Shown: one piece after another, positions 1 through 17,978 of the stretch
Layout of the letters: each line of letters begins with the position of its first letter
How positions within the stretch are numbered: position 1 is the stretch's first letter
DNA from: Eudorina sp. 2006-703-Eu-15
Lineage: Eukaryota; Chlorophyta; Chlorophyceae; Chlamydomonadales; Volvocaceae
Reading direction: 5' to 3'
DNA length: 64,000 nucleotides
Assembly: GCA_003117195.1 (NCBI GenBank)
Contig: BDSI01000075.1
Coordinates: 62,001-126,000, forward strand
Notes under the pieces: model-generated
Told to the model about the DNA's origin: nothing
The model's input: the letters and a program-made list of their open reading frames with translations, nothing else
The model's database searches: none
Made by a program: the position numbers and the translations under genes

Positions 1-1142
1 GAGTCGCGCGGTTCATCGGCGTCGTTTCAGCGACATCACGCGGTTGCCCTGCAATGGGTGGCGGGCTGCCTGTGGCCGTTCGGACCGCAGCGGCAGCGCA
101 GCTCCCCGGCTTGGAGCGCGGTGGCTCGCTGGTGGGCGAACCTTGCTTACACGTGTGTTCTCTTGATCAGGCGAGCCCCTGGCGTGGCCAGTTCAGAGCG
201 GCAGTTCACCACGCATATGATTGAAAGAACTTGTCAGGTCCTGCGCGTCTGCTCCACACGCTGTTCGTTGTTCCCTAATTTTGTGCTGAAGCGGCGCTCT
301 TAATTGGCCGAGCGCCTGCGGACCTCTCGCGAGTGCAGTGGGGTTTCAGTTACACTTTTGGCAAATTATTCTTCTCGTTTCTTGGTGGAAGCGTTCGCCC
401 AGCGTGTCACTGTTTCATTGGAGAGTGCGAGAGAGAGCGTGCGCGGTTGTTGACGTGGGTGCGCATGTTACATTGCCCCTTCATTCGTGGTGTCGGCAGG
501 TGGGGGATACGGTCGAGGGTGGAGATACGGTACACTTCCGGGGTGCATATGCGGCGGCGCGGCCGCGCCATGTCAAGCGCCGTGACCGTGTACTGTTCAG
601 ACGCATGTCCCTGAACACGGCGTCGGTCTCCGTCTCATGACGCGCAGCGCAACGAGGATGGGGGAGGAGGAACCTCAGGCCGGTCACGCTCGCTGGCTGG
701 CTGCAATGGAAAGCGAGCGTGCTTGATCGTTGAAAGGTTTCTCGAGTGCCGTTATCCTTGGGTTACAGGTCTCGCCGCCAAGCTCCGGCGCCTCAACGCT
801 CCTCACGTCTCCGTGCGAACAGGTCGGTGAGGTCTGGGAGCTGCAGGGGACAGGCGGGCGGGCGAGGGGGGCCACACAGCTTGCAAGTTGGTCAGCCCTC
901 CGCGGGCTAAGGTAGCAGTTCTTCCTAGGCCACCCGCCGTCCGATACAGCGTCATCGGTCCGCACTACGGCGGTTCTTACATAACAGATCACGATTCTAC
1001 GTTGCGTGTTATGTTTATTACGTCACACTGCAACGGCGACGTCGACCACCTGGGTAACTACCACCCGTTCGGTGACTTCCCGCGGTTACGCTGCGTTCAT
1101 GGACTGAAAAGGGGGTGGTGAACGCACTCGCGGGGTGGTATA
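1..1142. other. Gene-poor flank with 3' region of TAD2
   Basis: I can support no coding exon here. The open frames are short, overlap on both strands and show no family motif. The right end should hold the 3' untranslated region of the minus-strand deaminase gene, because a TGTAA signal on the minus strand lies at 977-981, about 160 bases past its stop codon. The left part could belong to a neighbouring gene outside the window. Confidence 0.4.
977..981 (-). terminator. TGTAA poly(A) signal of the TAD2-type gene
   Basis: The plus strand reads TTACA, which is TGTAA on the minus strand, the usual polyadenylation signal in Chlamydomonas-type algae. It lies about 160 bases downstream of the predicted deaminase stop at 1143-1145. 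The assignment rests on distance and motif only. Confidence 0.45.
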
Positions 1143-7450
<6,308 letters not shown>

Positions 7451-10400
7451 GCGGGCGCTGCACCACCCAAGAGCTGGGTCGTCTGCCTGGGCCTGGGCTG
7501 CTTTCTCGCGTGTCTCAAACCACCCGGGTTGAACCCAGGGTTGAACAATCACCGGGTTTTGGGGCGAGGGGGAAGGGGAGGGGGGACCCATGGCCCACTT
7601 GGGAGGGCAGGGAGCCGGGCGGTGGCTGCCGCTTGGATGCGTTTTGTCGGCGGCGTCCGGCTGAGGCGTTGGGAGGTTCGGACTCTGCAGCTCCGTGGGG
7701 GGCGGGGTAGGGGGCTGCGGGGACCCTAGGGGGGTGACCGGTGGGCTGCGGGGGGGGGGTCACAGGAAGCATGGGCAGTGGCAGTGGGCGGCGGGACCTC
7801 TCGTGTGTCGAACCTTGGGGGTAGGGGCGGTGGATGTTGGGTCGTTCACAGCCCGGGGGCTGCGGGAGCGTGGGGCGGGACGGGGAGGAGGCGGGGCGGG
7901 GCGGCCCCGGGCCCAGACCGCAATCCTCCCCTGCTTCGCCTCCAACCTGAAGGGCGAGGTCGGCGCGCACAGGCCCAGGGGTCGGGGTTGACTTGGGACA
8001 AACCGGCGGCTCCCTGTTTTCTGGCATGCATATGTTTCTTTCTGCCGGGTCTTCTGCCGGGTCTTCTGCCGGCGCTTCTGCCGGCGCTTCCGGGGGCGCT
8101 TCCCCGAAACCCGGGCGGGGCGGGGTGGGTCCCCCACGAGGGGCGCCAGAGGGACGTTGAGAGGCGGAGGCCGAGGGTCTGTGGGGCCCTCGGCCTCCTC
8201 CAGGGAGTGTGACGGACGACACGCCCGGCGACCTCTGCCGCGGGGGCGTGTGGCGCTGGACCCTTGCCGTACCGCGGTCACTCGGGGTGGGCACCCGGGA
8301 GGGGTTCCCTCGCCGGGGAAGCGTGAGACGGGGGGAGTGGCCGGCCGGCTTGGGCCCCTCACCCCCCCTCCCCGATCGATTGGCTGTCGAGGTGGGACCA
8401 CCGAATTATGCGGCCAACTGACTAACCTGACCGCCTCTCTCTTTCTCTCCCGCCACTGTCTTGTGCCTTGCCGGGTGTGGAGTGGCCGGGGAGGGGTGCG
8501 AGGATGCGGGACTGCTGCGGATCCGCCGCGGCCGCGAGGGCCAAGTCGCGGGGGCGGTTGTGTGCGATGGCTGATGTGACGGGGCCGACCCGCCCTCGGG
8601 GGTGGGGGCGGGGAGGAGGCCGAGCAGCCAAGCTCTGCACACCGCGGGCTGCGCACCGCGGGGGGTGGGGGGAGATAGCGCGTGGGGGGCGATATCAGCA
8701 CGGAATGAGAGCGGCCCGGGTGAGGGATATGGTGGCCGTGTGTAGGCGTAGAGGGTGGAGGGGCCCCATGGGCGGATGTCAGGGGTCCTAGAGCTGAGCT
8801 ACGCGGCAGCTCCAGGGGGGGTTGAGGTCAGTGCGGTCACCGGGAGCCAACCCCCCCTAGACCGCCCTGAACCGTCGACGAACCAACCTTGCGGCGCTCG
8901 GAAGGGAATGGAGTCGCGTGACCCGGGGTGAGGGGTGCGTCCTCCTTGCCGTGAGTCCTGCAGTGCTTGCCGTACTGTCGTACAGTTTTGAGGGATGCGT
9001 GTTACTGCACACGAAGCTGCAGCCGCATCGCCATCCTCCATGGCGGATTTTTGTCGTACCCGCAGTCATGTGCACACACACACACACCCCGCCAAGTCCA
9101 GGTGCCGCGATATGGGTCAGCGCGGGGGTTGGGGGGGCGCGTGTGAGGGTCGCGCCTGACGAGCATGGAAGATGACGACGTATCGGGTTGTACAGATTTT
9201 TAAAACCCGCTGCTTGCATTTTGGATGGTCACGGCAAGAAGATATTGTCTGCGATTCGGCTTTTACCCGCTGCACCGGTCGGCTCATTCGGACGTGCGGT
9301 ACTTAGTGATGTATTTACTGCTCGCGTGTGTGTGTGTGTCTTTGTGTGTGTCACATATATACCTGACCGGGCCTGACGCTGGCCAAGGGCTGCGGCCCTA
9401 GCGTTGTTTGGGAGGTCTAGGAGAGGCGGGTGCAGGCAGCTGCTGCCGAAAAGGGGGTTTGGGTTTTGGAAAGGGCGAGACGGCGGGCGGGTCCCCCAAA
9501 CGGTTGGGCCTTGTCGCGATTGCTTCTGCGTCCGGTGGCTGGCGGCCGCCAGGACACGAGTCGGGTCAACAGCGGTCAGCGCCGTGCTGGCCACGTCAGC
9601 AGTGGGCGGGGTGTACGGATCCACCCTGGGTTGTACGACTTGCAATGGCGGGCCGATGATCGGACGGCTCAATGACAATGGTGGGGCTGGATTGCCAGCC
9701 GGGGATTGCCAGTCGGGGTGCTGCCGAGGGCCGGCCGGCGGTCTTGGCACGGCGCTGGCCTCTCGGCCTTGCGGTGTCAGGAACTCTGGATGCTGCTGCG
9801 AGCCTTGAGGAGTGTACGAAACTTAGCGGACATCTTGGGAAAGGCTTTGATGTAACACGATGTGTGCACCGTACCCCTCTGGGTGGCAGGGTGCGGAGGC
9901 GGCGGATCCCCTTGTCGGGTTGCAGCCCTGGGGTTCGCGTATGTGGGGGGGGGGGGCCTTGGGTGGGTGCTTTTTTGTGGCGCTTTCTCTGCTCCCACGG
10001 TAACCACCTCGGCCCTGCTAGTCGCAACAGCTGCGCAGCTTCCAAGGCGCTGCGGGGCATCCGTGGCTGTGTTTTCCCAGGTAGGAGCCGAGCTGCCCGA
10101 GCAAGGACGATTGGTTAGACCAGCCCTGTCCGCCCAGGCGTGTTAACAGGTGGACCAGGGGCCCCGAACATGAAGAGTAGAAAGGCAAGAGAGGCAGCGC
10201 AGCTGAACCTTTTTCCCGCCCCATCTGTCTGCATCAGGGTCGCAGCGAGAGCGTCCGCAGCGGACAGCCGGTAAGGTGTTCGGGCTGTCGTCAGTTGGTG
10301 CGGTTGGAGTGCCGACCACTGACGGCCTTTGCTTGGGTTTCCAACCACACCGGTGGTGCATACCAGACCGCAATCGGTGAAAGTGGCGCATCAAAGCGGT

Positions 10401-10865
10401 GCTAAATTAAGTCAGCGCACCAAGGCAACACCATTCTGGGGGCTGGAGAAGTGGAATGGCACAGCACGCCTACTCGCTGCGTAGCGGTTGGAAAGTGCTC
10501 ACCGGCGTGTCTTCGCGAAAACGTTTACTAGTGAGCGGTTTACGCAGGTAACGCTGCATGTTATTCAAGGTGGGAAAGGTGGTCTTCCGGGGAGCTTGTC
10601 GTGCAATTTCAACCGTCTCCGATACGAAACCTGTCGTCACCACCCTTACCGTTCGGTGGCCAAACTTAGGAAGTGACCAAACTTTTACATTGTCGGTATC
10701 CACTGACGTTAACGTTTAGGATGCGTCACTTGCACTACGTCCCTGGTTCCAGCTGACGCGCATATCCGTCCTCCTTGATTAGGATGTCTCTGGAGACTTC
10801 AAAGGATTTATGTTGTAGGTATTGAACGACTTATGAAAAAGGAGGATAGCGGAAGGCGAAAGGAA
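7451..10865. other. Gene-poor stretch downstream of PDS
   Basis: No exon is supported. The left part should hold the PDS 3' untranslated region, though the first TGTAA on the plus strand after the stop codon is far away, near 9850. The stretch contains a 12-bp tandem repeat (8040-8103), CA and GT microsatellites (about 9068-9087 and 9325-9350), a G-run near 9945, and a lower-GC region from about 10400 that leads into the next gene and probably holds its promoter. Confidence 0.45.
8040..8103 (+). repeat. 12-bp tandem repeat
   Basis: Four units of TTCTGCCGGGTC or TTCTGCCGGCGC start at 8040, 8052, 8064 and 8076, followed by a degenerate fifth copy. It lies in the presumed 3' untranslated or intergenic DNA after PDS. 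No function is evident. Confidence 0.75.
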
Positions 10866-13800
10866 ATGGCCCCCAAGGTCGCTAAACCTGCAGTGCTTAG
10901 CGCAGAGGCCGCGGCCATGGAGGTGAGCATGCAAATTTGGATTCAGCGTAAAGAAGCTGTTCGCATTGTGCTGGCATACAGCAACCGGACGCGTCAATTG
11001 TGTGCCTTTCGCACAATTACAGCAAAAATTGGCGGACCTCCGGAAAGCCATGGAAAAGGAGCGGGCGAAACGAGAAGCACTCATGTGAGGATCTAGCATC
11101 TGCGCCCGCGGGAACGCTCGGGTTTTTGTGCCCCATCGAAGTCAGTCAACTCTCGACCCCGCTGCCAACAGGTCCAACACCTCGGGGGGATCCATCTGGC
11201 GCAATGGAGGAGCCAACGGCGGGCTGCGCTCAGGCGTGAAAGGGAAGGGCCCTGGCGAGGGGTGTGCACCTGCTGGTGAGCCCCGGGGATACCGGGGTCG
11301 GATTCCCGCCCCTCACAAAGCATCCCGCGCGGCCACAGAGGCCATGCCTGCCGCCCCGCCATCAGCAGCGCGGTTATCAGTCTACCCTTTCGCGGGTTCC
11401 AGGCCCATTCGGGGCTGGGAATGTCGGTTACAGCATCACCTCTTCAACTGTAGTAGGACGTTTGACCAAGCCGGATCAGCGTAGGATTTGACCCACGGTC
11501 GCTTTTTACAGGCGCCGCCGGTCCAAGCGGCTCCAGTCGTCGACCCGGCGGTGTGGAGCCGTCCACCTCCTCCTCGTCGCGGGGCGCCTCCGGCCGGGGC
11601 GCCTCCGGCGCGGGGGCCGTCGAGGCGGAAGCCCCCTCCGTGTCGGGGAGCCGCTTGACGGCGGCACGACCGGCGAGCACAGGCGCTGCGCAGTCCAAGG
11701 TGCGCGGCGGGGACGGGACGGGAGGGGAGGGGACGGGAGGGGAACGGCGCGTGGGGCGCAGGGTCTGGGTGTTTGGCAGCTGGGGGGAGGGCGGGGCGGT
11801 AAACTACGGGATGTGTAGCATGTGAACGGGGACGTGGGGGCCAGTGCGTAGAGCTCTCGTGCGTGGGGAGGGGACTTGGTCGACGGCAAGGACGCAGCCG
11901 TGATGCGCAGGATGACGTCTCCACAGCCGTGTGCTGGTGACTCGGGTACGCGCGGGGGGGGGGGAGGTTGGGCCCCCGGGGGAAACGCGCGGTCGGTGAG
12001 AGGCGAGGGCTGGGCGCGGGGGACAGCGCAAGGGAGCACAGCAATGGAGTCAACAGGCCAACAAACTTAAAACTGTCAATTTGCTTGGATGTCGACCGCG
12101 CGCAGGGCGCGCAGAGGCGTCATCGATCTGCCTGTCCTTGCTTGCTTGCCTAGCTAGCTAACTGCCGCTCAGCATCGGACCGCAATTGATGTGAGCTCCT
12201 CGGGCCGCCTTTAGCGTCTCTGCACCGTACTCGTGGCCCACGACAGGGGGGAGGCTCGGCCGGTGGGGGCCGCAGTAGCGGCGGTGGCGGGTCCGGGTCC
12301 GGCGCGGCCGTCGGGGGCATGTCGTGCGGCACCGAGGACACCTCCCTGGCGGGTGGGGCCTTCAACGAGGCGGACAGCCACCGCTCCTTCCTGGAGGCCC
12401 TCAACGAGTGGCGGAGAGCCAACAAGGGGGACACGGCCGCGGATGCGGGGACTGCAGGTGTGTGTGTGTGTGTGTGTGTGTGTATGCGGGGGGGGGGATG
12501 TGTGTGAATCGTTACATATCTGCCCCATAAGGGAGACCATCGAAGCACTCTCCCCCGGATACGGGGGAGAGTGGCGTAAGGGGCCTCTGTCCCCTAGCTC
12601 TTAACCAAGGGCGCGCGCCCGATCCCCGAGGATCGGCGACAGCTGTGGGTGTGTGTGGGGGGGTGTTCATAGGCAAGCAGAGCAGGAGTGCGTGACATGG
12701 AAGGCCATAGCTAAGCCCGGGAAATGCCCATTTGCCACCAAACCGCCCCTGCTCGAACCCATAAAAGAGAGTGTGTGTGTGTATGTGTGTATGCGTTCAG
12801 CCAAGGGAGCCGGCGGGGGGGGATTTCTGTGCTGTGCTGTGTATGCCCCTTGCGCCCTGGGCCAGCACGGCCTCGAGGCTCATGATGTTGCGGGGACCCC
12901 GGGGCGGCCGCAGTCGGGAGATCGTGACGGCCGCGTAGTGTTCTGGGCCTCAGCGGGGGTGGGGGGGCGGAAGGGCCCTTGCCTTGAGGAGAGGACGCAG
13001 AGCCAGGGTAGCTGCCTGTCCAGGGTAGCTGTCCAGGCACCGTACGACCCTGTCTGCTGTAACGAATAAAACAGAGGCCTTTACACCTTGACACCAAAAC
13101 ACACATTCACAATCACACGCACTAATACACACACAAATGGGCGGGCGGGTTGCAATCCTAAACACACAAATGATCTTATCGACCTAGAGCTTCTCTTTGC
13201 CTGTCAGTCAAGGTAATCTGTGTGGGCCTTCGGCCCTTGAACCCTGTCCCGCAGCAGCCGCTGGGGCCTCCAGCAGCAGCGGCACCGCCACCGAGACGCG
13301 GCCCCGCACCGGCTCCGTCATCCGCCCGGTGGAGTCCGCCTCGCTGGAGGTGCAGACGGACTCACGGCCGGCGTCACGGCCGTCCTCGGCCAAGCCGCTG
13401 TCGTACTTTGAGAAGCTGGTGATCAACGCGTCGTCCCGGGTGGCCGGTCACCTGGCGGTGGGAGGTGGGCCTTATGCCGGGGGGAGTTAGGGCAGGGTCC
13501 GTGTGGGGGGGGCCGGGATGCGGGCGCGATCCCAGGGAGGAGAGCATTGCGGGGGGCGTGGGCGGGAGGGTTTGGGTGCCTGTCTGTGGGAGCACCGAGC
13601 TGTGGAGGAAACCCCCATGGCGCTCGCCTCCGTCGCCTCTTCAGTCCTCCCCCCCTTGCCCTCCCCCAATTCTATCTATTTACAAATTCGCTACCTTCAG
13701 TCCCCCACCCCCCACCCCACCTGGGTACCCCCCGCAGGTGACCCCCAGTCTGCTCGGAGCTCCCTGTGCGGCATGTCCACCGGCCTGCCGCGACCCACGT

Positions 13801-14168
13801 CCGCGCGGCCCCCCTCGGCCCCGCAACCCACCGCGCCGGGGGCAGCAGCAGCAGCAGCAGCCCCCGCCTCCAAGCCGACGGCCAAGCCATCCCCGACCGC
13901 CACCACCGCCTCCGCTGCCGCGGCCCCAGCCGCGGCTGCGGCGGCCGCCGACGGCCCCGGCGAGGCCGCCCCGTCGGACCCGTCCGACCCGATGAGCATC
14001 TTGGACCGTCTGGAGGCTCTGGAGCGGCAGCGTCAGGCCGCCGCGGACGCCGACGAGGACGACGAGCCGGCGGCCGCCATCCATGTGACCACCGCCACGG
14101 GCCTGGCGGTCACCAAGCACATGAGGCTGCCGGACGAGGTGCTGATGGGGCCCAACGAGGGGTGCTGA
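10866..14168 (+). CDS. Coiled-coil, Ser/Ala-rich protein, possibly ZBBX-like
   Basis: Seven exons join in phase: 10866-10922, 11023-11084, 11172-11275, 11512-11699, 12247-12457, 13255-13464 and 13738-14168, giving about 420 aa. The N-terminus has a short charged helix (LADLRKAMEKERAKREAL). Then come a Gly/Trp segment (GGSIWRNGG), long Ser/Gly/Ala tracts, the block AFNEADSHRSFLEALNEWRR, the block SYFEKLVINASS, poly-Ala runs, and an acidic C-terminus with SILDRLEALERQRQ. The N-terminal coil followed by a Gly-Trp patch, and the SFLEALNEWR block, recall the ZBBX family of axoneme-associated proteins, but no B-box zinc finger is visible. I hold that link lightly. An ATG at 10833 in the same frame is an alternative start. 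The stop codon lies inside a 23-bp minisatellite. Acceptor 6 is a GCAGCAG pair, so one alanine may be optional. Confidence 0.72.
12458..12483 (+). repeat. GT microsatellite fused to a splice donor
   Basis: Intron 5 of the coiled-coil gene begins with about twelve GT dinucleotides directly at the donor site after base 12457. The exact donor is therefore set by codon phase and the exon sequence, and several GT registers are available. Confidence 0.7.
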
Positions 14169-14301
14169 TGGGGCCCAACGAGGGGTGCTGATGGGGCCCA
14201 ACGAGGGGTGCTGATGGGGCCCAACGAGGGGTGCTGATGGGGCCCAACGAGGGGTGCTGATGGGGCCCAACGAGGGGTGCTGATGGGGCCCAACGAGGGG
14301 T
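14141..14301 (+). repeat. 23-bp minisatellite spanning a stop codon
   Basis: Seven copies of a 23-base unit (GCTGATGGGG plus CCCAACGAGGGGT) start at 14141, 14164, 14187, 14210, 14233, 14256 and 14279. A broken eighth copy begins at 14302. The first copy is coding, and the TGA of the coiled-coil gene (14166-14168) lies in the second. The unit is not a multiple of three, so each copy shifts frame. Confidence 0.93.
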
Positions 14302-14881
14302 GCTGAAACCCGGTCTGCCCCGGAGCGGAGCAGGGCGGGGCGGAATGGACTGAGCGCCCAACGGAGCTGGCGCTGCGCGGAGCTGAGCTGACCAATGGGG
14401 AGGCCGACAGGCGCCGCGGCTCGGGGCCCAATCGGCGGCCTTGCTATGATGGACGCCAGGGCGGGTGGGGCCATGGAGGAAGGGTGATGGGTCGTGAAGA
14501 AGGGTTTACGCCGGGGAGAGCGGTCCTAGAAGGGCCCCGCCCGCAAGGAGGGCGTTGAACACCAGCAGTGATGCTTGTGGGGGGTGGGAGGTTTTCCGGG
14601 GGGATCCACCACCATCACGATCGACGGGGGGTTGCCTGACCCGTGCAGAGACCTGGCGCCGTAATGAGGCGGCTGGGCTTGGGGGAATGGTGACGGTTGG
14701 GCATTTGGGGGCGTTGAGGGTGGAGGTCGGGCGGGTTCGGAGCGTGGTCGCGCTGGGTGGTGTGGCGCGGAGGGGCGGGGCGGTGACCTGGCGGAGCTGG
14801 GCGACCTGACGCGTGTGTGTTTAATGAGGAGCCCACCGTGACGCATGTGAGTGTGGTGGGCTTCTCATTGTGTATGTCCAG

Positions 14882-14892
14882 TGTAAATGTAA
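14882..14892 (+). terminator. Double TGTAA poly(A) signal
   Basis: TGTAA occurs at 14882-14886 and again at 14888-14892, about 715 bases after the stop codon of the coiled-coil gene. A 3' untranslated region of that length is normal in these algae. Motif and distance are the only support. Confidence 0.5.
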
Positions 14893-15376
14893 ATAGACGG
14901 TCAGACGGAGGGGCAGGGCGGAGCGGTGTGGCCATTGAGGGGGGCCTGTCACGACGTCACGTCACAGGGTGGCCTCCGGTGTATATAACGGTGTACCGTC
15001 GGTTGGGTCGGGGCGGGCGCACGCGTGGCGTGGGCGGTGGGTGCACGCTGTTGGACACCATGCGCTGCATCACATGACGTTGCGGTTTCAGCCACCACGT
15101 AACATGGGGCGCCGTTCGGGGGGATGAATGGAAGGGTGCTGTGGGTCCATCCGTCCGTCCACCTAGCGTCCCCCGCTCTGCCGCCCGGGGCGCCGGCGGG
15201 CGGCCCCTGGGGTCGGGGTGCTGCACTCGACACAGCGACACGGGCGCCGAACCGTTCCGATCCGGACGTCCGGCAGAAGCGCAGCACAGGAGTCGCCTTC
15301 CCCATTGCGGGGGATTGCGGGGGCACCATAGCCCGCATGTGCGCAGACCGAAGGGGGGGCACCTCGAACAACCCAG

Positions 15377-15381
15377 TTACA
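15377..15381 (-). terminator. Candidate TGTAA poly(A) signal of QCR2
   Basis: TTACA on the plus strand reads TGTAA on the minus strand. It lies about 1.15 kb past the QCR2 stop codon, which is long but possible. It is the nearest such motif I found on that strand. Confidence 0.3.
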
Positions 15382-16526
15382 TTTTTTTGCACACCCCCGC
15401 CGCCATCTAAACAGACGCACAGGTGATCTTGCTACAAACGGACACACGTGCGGATGCAGACGGCCAAGGCACCACTGTGGCAGTAGAAGGTGATAACCCT
15501 ATCCGCCTCACCCTCTGTACCACCTAGAGTCAGCGGCCAACCCCAGCACCCACGCAGCCGCCTCCTGGACCCGGCGAACAGACGTCCCTAACACTACAAG
15601 AAGGACGACATGCGACACGCACACCCTTACCCCCCACACCCACGCATCCACCACACAAGCACTACTATCTTCAATCCGCACATTCCATGTTGTCAAGCCT
15701 CGGCAGCCAGTGTCCTGCCACACCGCGCTGCCGCACAATCCATATACAATAAAGACCCCCGACAGCAGTCCGACAGAGGCGAAGCAAGGGGGCACCCGAC
15801 GCAGCGGAGCCTCCGTGAAAGCAAAGAGGACGAAGCATGGACAACAACGGCTGTCAGCGGCGGACCGGGTCACCTCAAGGTACCTGCGCTGGGATTCCTG
15901 TCCGGGACGGGCCAGGAAGGCGTTACCTCGCCACCGCTAAAATCCCATAGGACCACGTACCGCACCGCACCCCACCACATCGCAAGCACAAGCCGCCAAT
16001 CGGAGATTCCAGCTGTAGCGCGGAGTCGCTGGCGATTCGGCCGCCGCCTTCTATCGGCTTCCCCTGAACGTCCCGCCAGGACGTCTGTCTCCCTCATCCG
16101 CGTCTCGCGCTGCTGCTCACTCACCAAAGCAACCATCTGCGACCCCGCACTGCTTTAAACCGTCCGCCCATCATCACAATCCAGTGGGCAGGTCCACACG
16201 ACGGAGGGGCCCCCCTTGAGGAGGACCGACGATGGGTGCAGACGGGTGAGCGGCGGCTGTCCGCCCGGGGGACCAGGACGCCCGCGTGCCCTCACGAGGA
16301 GTGCGCCCCAGGGCCCCGCAGGCGAAACACGGATCAGGCCCCCATTGCCCACGATGGCATCACCAACGTGCCGCCCGGTGAGCCCGGATATCCCCTCCGC
16401 CCGCCCTTATCATGCGACACGAGACCGGCAGCCACCTTTCCCGCTCGCCAACACCATGCATGCTGCTGCTGCTGCCGCTGCTGCTGCTGGTTGCTTCCCG
16501 CCCCGCACTGCCGACTTAGCACTGCT

Positions 16527-17978
16527 TCACGCGAAGCGCTTGGCGATCGACTCCACGCGCGGCAGGCTCGACAGGTTCCCGTACGTCACAAACGTCGGCG
16601 TGCTCTTCACCAGCGCGCCAACGTAGCTCGTCACCTCCGCCGCTGTCAGGCCTTGCAGTGCAGCCGCCACCTCCGCGGCGCTGAACTTGCCCGTCGCCAG
16701 CACCGACGAGCCCACCGCGGCGGCCAGACCCGCCGTGGTGGCGGAGGCGGCCCGCAGCTCGCCCAGCGCCAGCGCCTTGGCATGCACCAGCTGGCCCTCA
16801 CCGACGCCCTTGGCCACGGCCTGCACCTTGGCAGTGACCGCGTCCACCAGCGCGCCGGCCTTGCCGGGGGCCCCCGAGGCCACCAGGCCCACCAGGCCGG
16901 TGCCCTTGTAGACGTTGGCGAAGGGCGACACGGAGGCGAAGACCTCGTGCTCGCGGCGGTCGTGGGGCAGCGTCGGACGGGCCACGTCCAGCAGCGCCTT
17001 GACGACCTGCGCCGCGGCGGCCGACTTGACGTCGGCGGCGCCGCCGCGGGCCTCGAAGCCGAGGCCGACGTAGGTGAGCGGCGCCGTGGGGGCGATGATG
17101 TTCATGGAGCCGCCGACGTACTTGGAGGCCGGGGCGGCGGCGGGGGCGGCGCCGGAGAGGGAGACCAGCGGGCCGGCGAGCGCGGTGATGTCCGCGTGGT
17201 CGACGCCCACACCGGCGAGGAGCACCCGGGAGGGGGCCAGGATGCTGGAGACGTACTCCTTGAGGGTCTCGTTGGAGAACCCGTCGATCGCGGCTGGGTC
17301 CACGATGAGGCTGTTGCCCAGGCCGCCGTCAAAGGCCGCGCGGTGGAGGACCTCCGTGACGGTGGTCACCGGGTTCTTGAGCTGCGCGGCCAGCTGCTCC
17401 TTGACGGTGTCCAGGACGTCGCGGACCTCCCAGTAGGTGTAGCGGGCGTTCAGCACGGCGTCGGTGAGGACCTCGAGCGCCTCGCGGGTGCTGACGCGCA
17501 CGGAATCGACACCGAAGGCGACATGCTCGCGCCCGGCACGGCAGTACGCGGTGGCCCCGATCTTCTCAAGCTCGCGAGTAAGACGGAAGGTTGATCGGTT
17601 GGTGGTTGCCTTAAATGCGGCAATCTCCAGAACCTTGCTCGCGCCCGCTGTGGAGGGAGTCTCTGCGCTCGAGCCACCCTCAACGAACAGCACCAGCGAG
17701 GAAACCGGGCTGTAAGTATCAATTGTTGCCACCTTTACGCCTGATGCAAGGCTGGATGTCTGCAACGAGGGCTTGGTTGCAGGAGCTGAGCTGCGGGGCG
17801 GCTCCGTCACTGCCGGCAGCCTTTCGCTCAGCGGCACATCGACACGGCTGCCACCAACTCCAAAAATGGAGGTCAGGAAGCCGCTGGAAGCGAGCGCAGG
17901 GGCAGCATTCGCTGCAGAGCTAGTCGAAATGCACCGCGCCAACGCTGGCGCCAGCTGCCCGCTGCCAGAGCATAGCAT
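16527..17978 (-). CDS. QCR2: Mitochondrial cytochrome bc1 complex core 2 subunit
   Basis: A structural core subunit of complex III on the matrix side of the inner mitochondrial membrane. It belongs to the M16 peptidase fold but is not itself expected to be a protease. It is one uninterrupted exon of 483 aa, unusual among its intron-rich neighbours. The start at 17978 gives MLCSGSGQLAPALARCISTS, an Arg-containing, Ser/Ala-rich mitochondrial presequence. The frame stays open upstream to 18077, so a longer form cannot be excluded. Where active M16 enzymes have HxxEH, this protein reads KVLEI, so the zinc site is lost. LTRELEKIGATAYCRAGREH matches the core 2 block. I see no glycine-rich loop of the processing-peptidase alpha subunit, which favours core 2. 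It stands head to head with the next gene. Confidence 0.87.
   Translation of the reverse strand: MLCSGSGQLAPALARCISTSSAANAAPALASSGFLTSIFGVGGSRVDVPLSERLPAVTEPPRSSAPATKPSLQTSSLASGVKVATIDTYSPVSSLVLFVEGGSSAETPSTAGASKVLEIAAFKATTNRSTFRLTRELEKIGATAYCRAGREHVAFGVDSVRVSTREALEVLTDAVLNARYTYWEVRDVLDTVKEQLAAQLKNPVTTVTEVLHRAAFDGGLGNSLIVDPAAIDGFSNETLKEYVSSILAPSRVLLAGVGVDHADITALAGPLVSLSGAAPAAAPASKYVGGSMNIIAPTAPLTYVGLGFEARGGAADVKSAAAAQVVKALLDVARPTLPHDRREHEVFASVSPFANVYKGTGLVGLVASGAPGKAGALVDAVTAKVQAVAKGVGEGQLVHAKALALGELRAASATTAGLAAAVGSSVLATGKFSAAEVAAALQGLTAAEVTSYVGALVKSTPTFVTYGNLSSLPRVESIAKRFA

Larger units (their letters stand above)
14169..16526. other. Convergent 3' regions, no further gene seen
   Basis: This stretch lies between the plus-strand coiled-coil gene and the minus-strand QCR2 gene, so it should hold both 3' untranslated regions. 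Two overlapping TGTAA signals on the plus strand (14882-14892) and one on the minus strand (15377-15381) fit that view. The open frames are short and without recognisable motifs. A GCT-rich microsatellite lies at about 16461-16490. Confidence 0.45.

Noticed and set aside
16527..17978. Mitochondrial processing peptidase alpha subunit as the identity of the M16 protein
   Set aside because: The glycine-rich substrate loop of that subunit is not visible and the sequence blocks fit core 2 better. A profile search would settle it.
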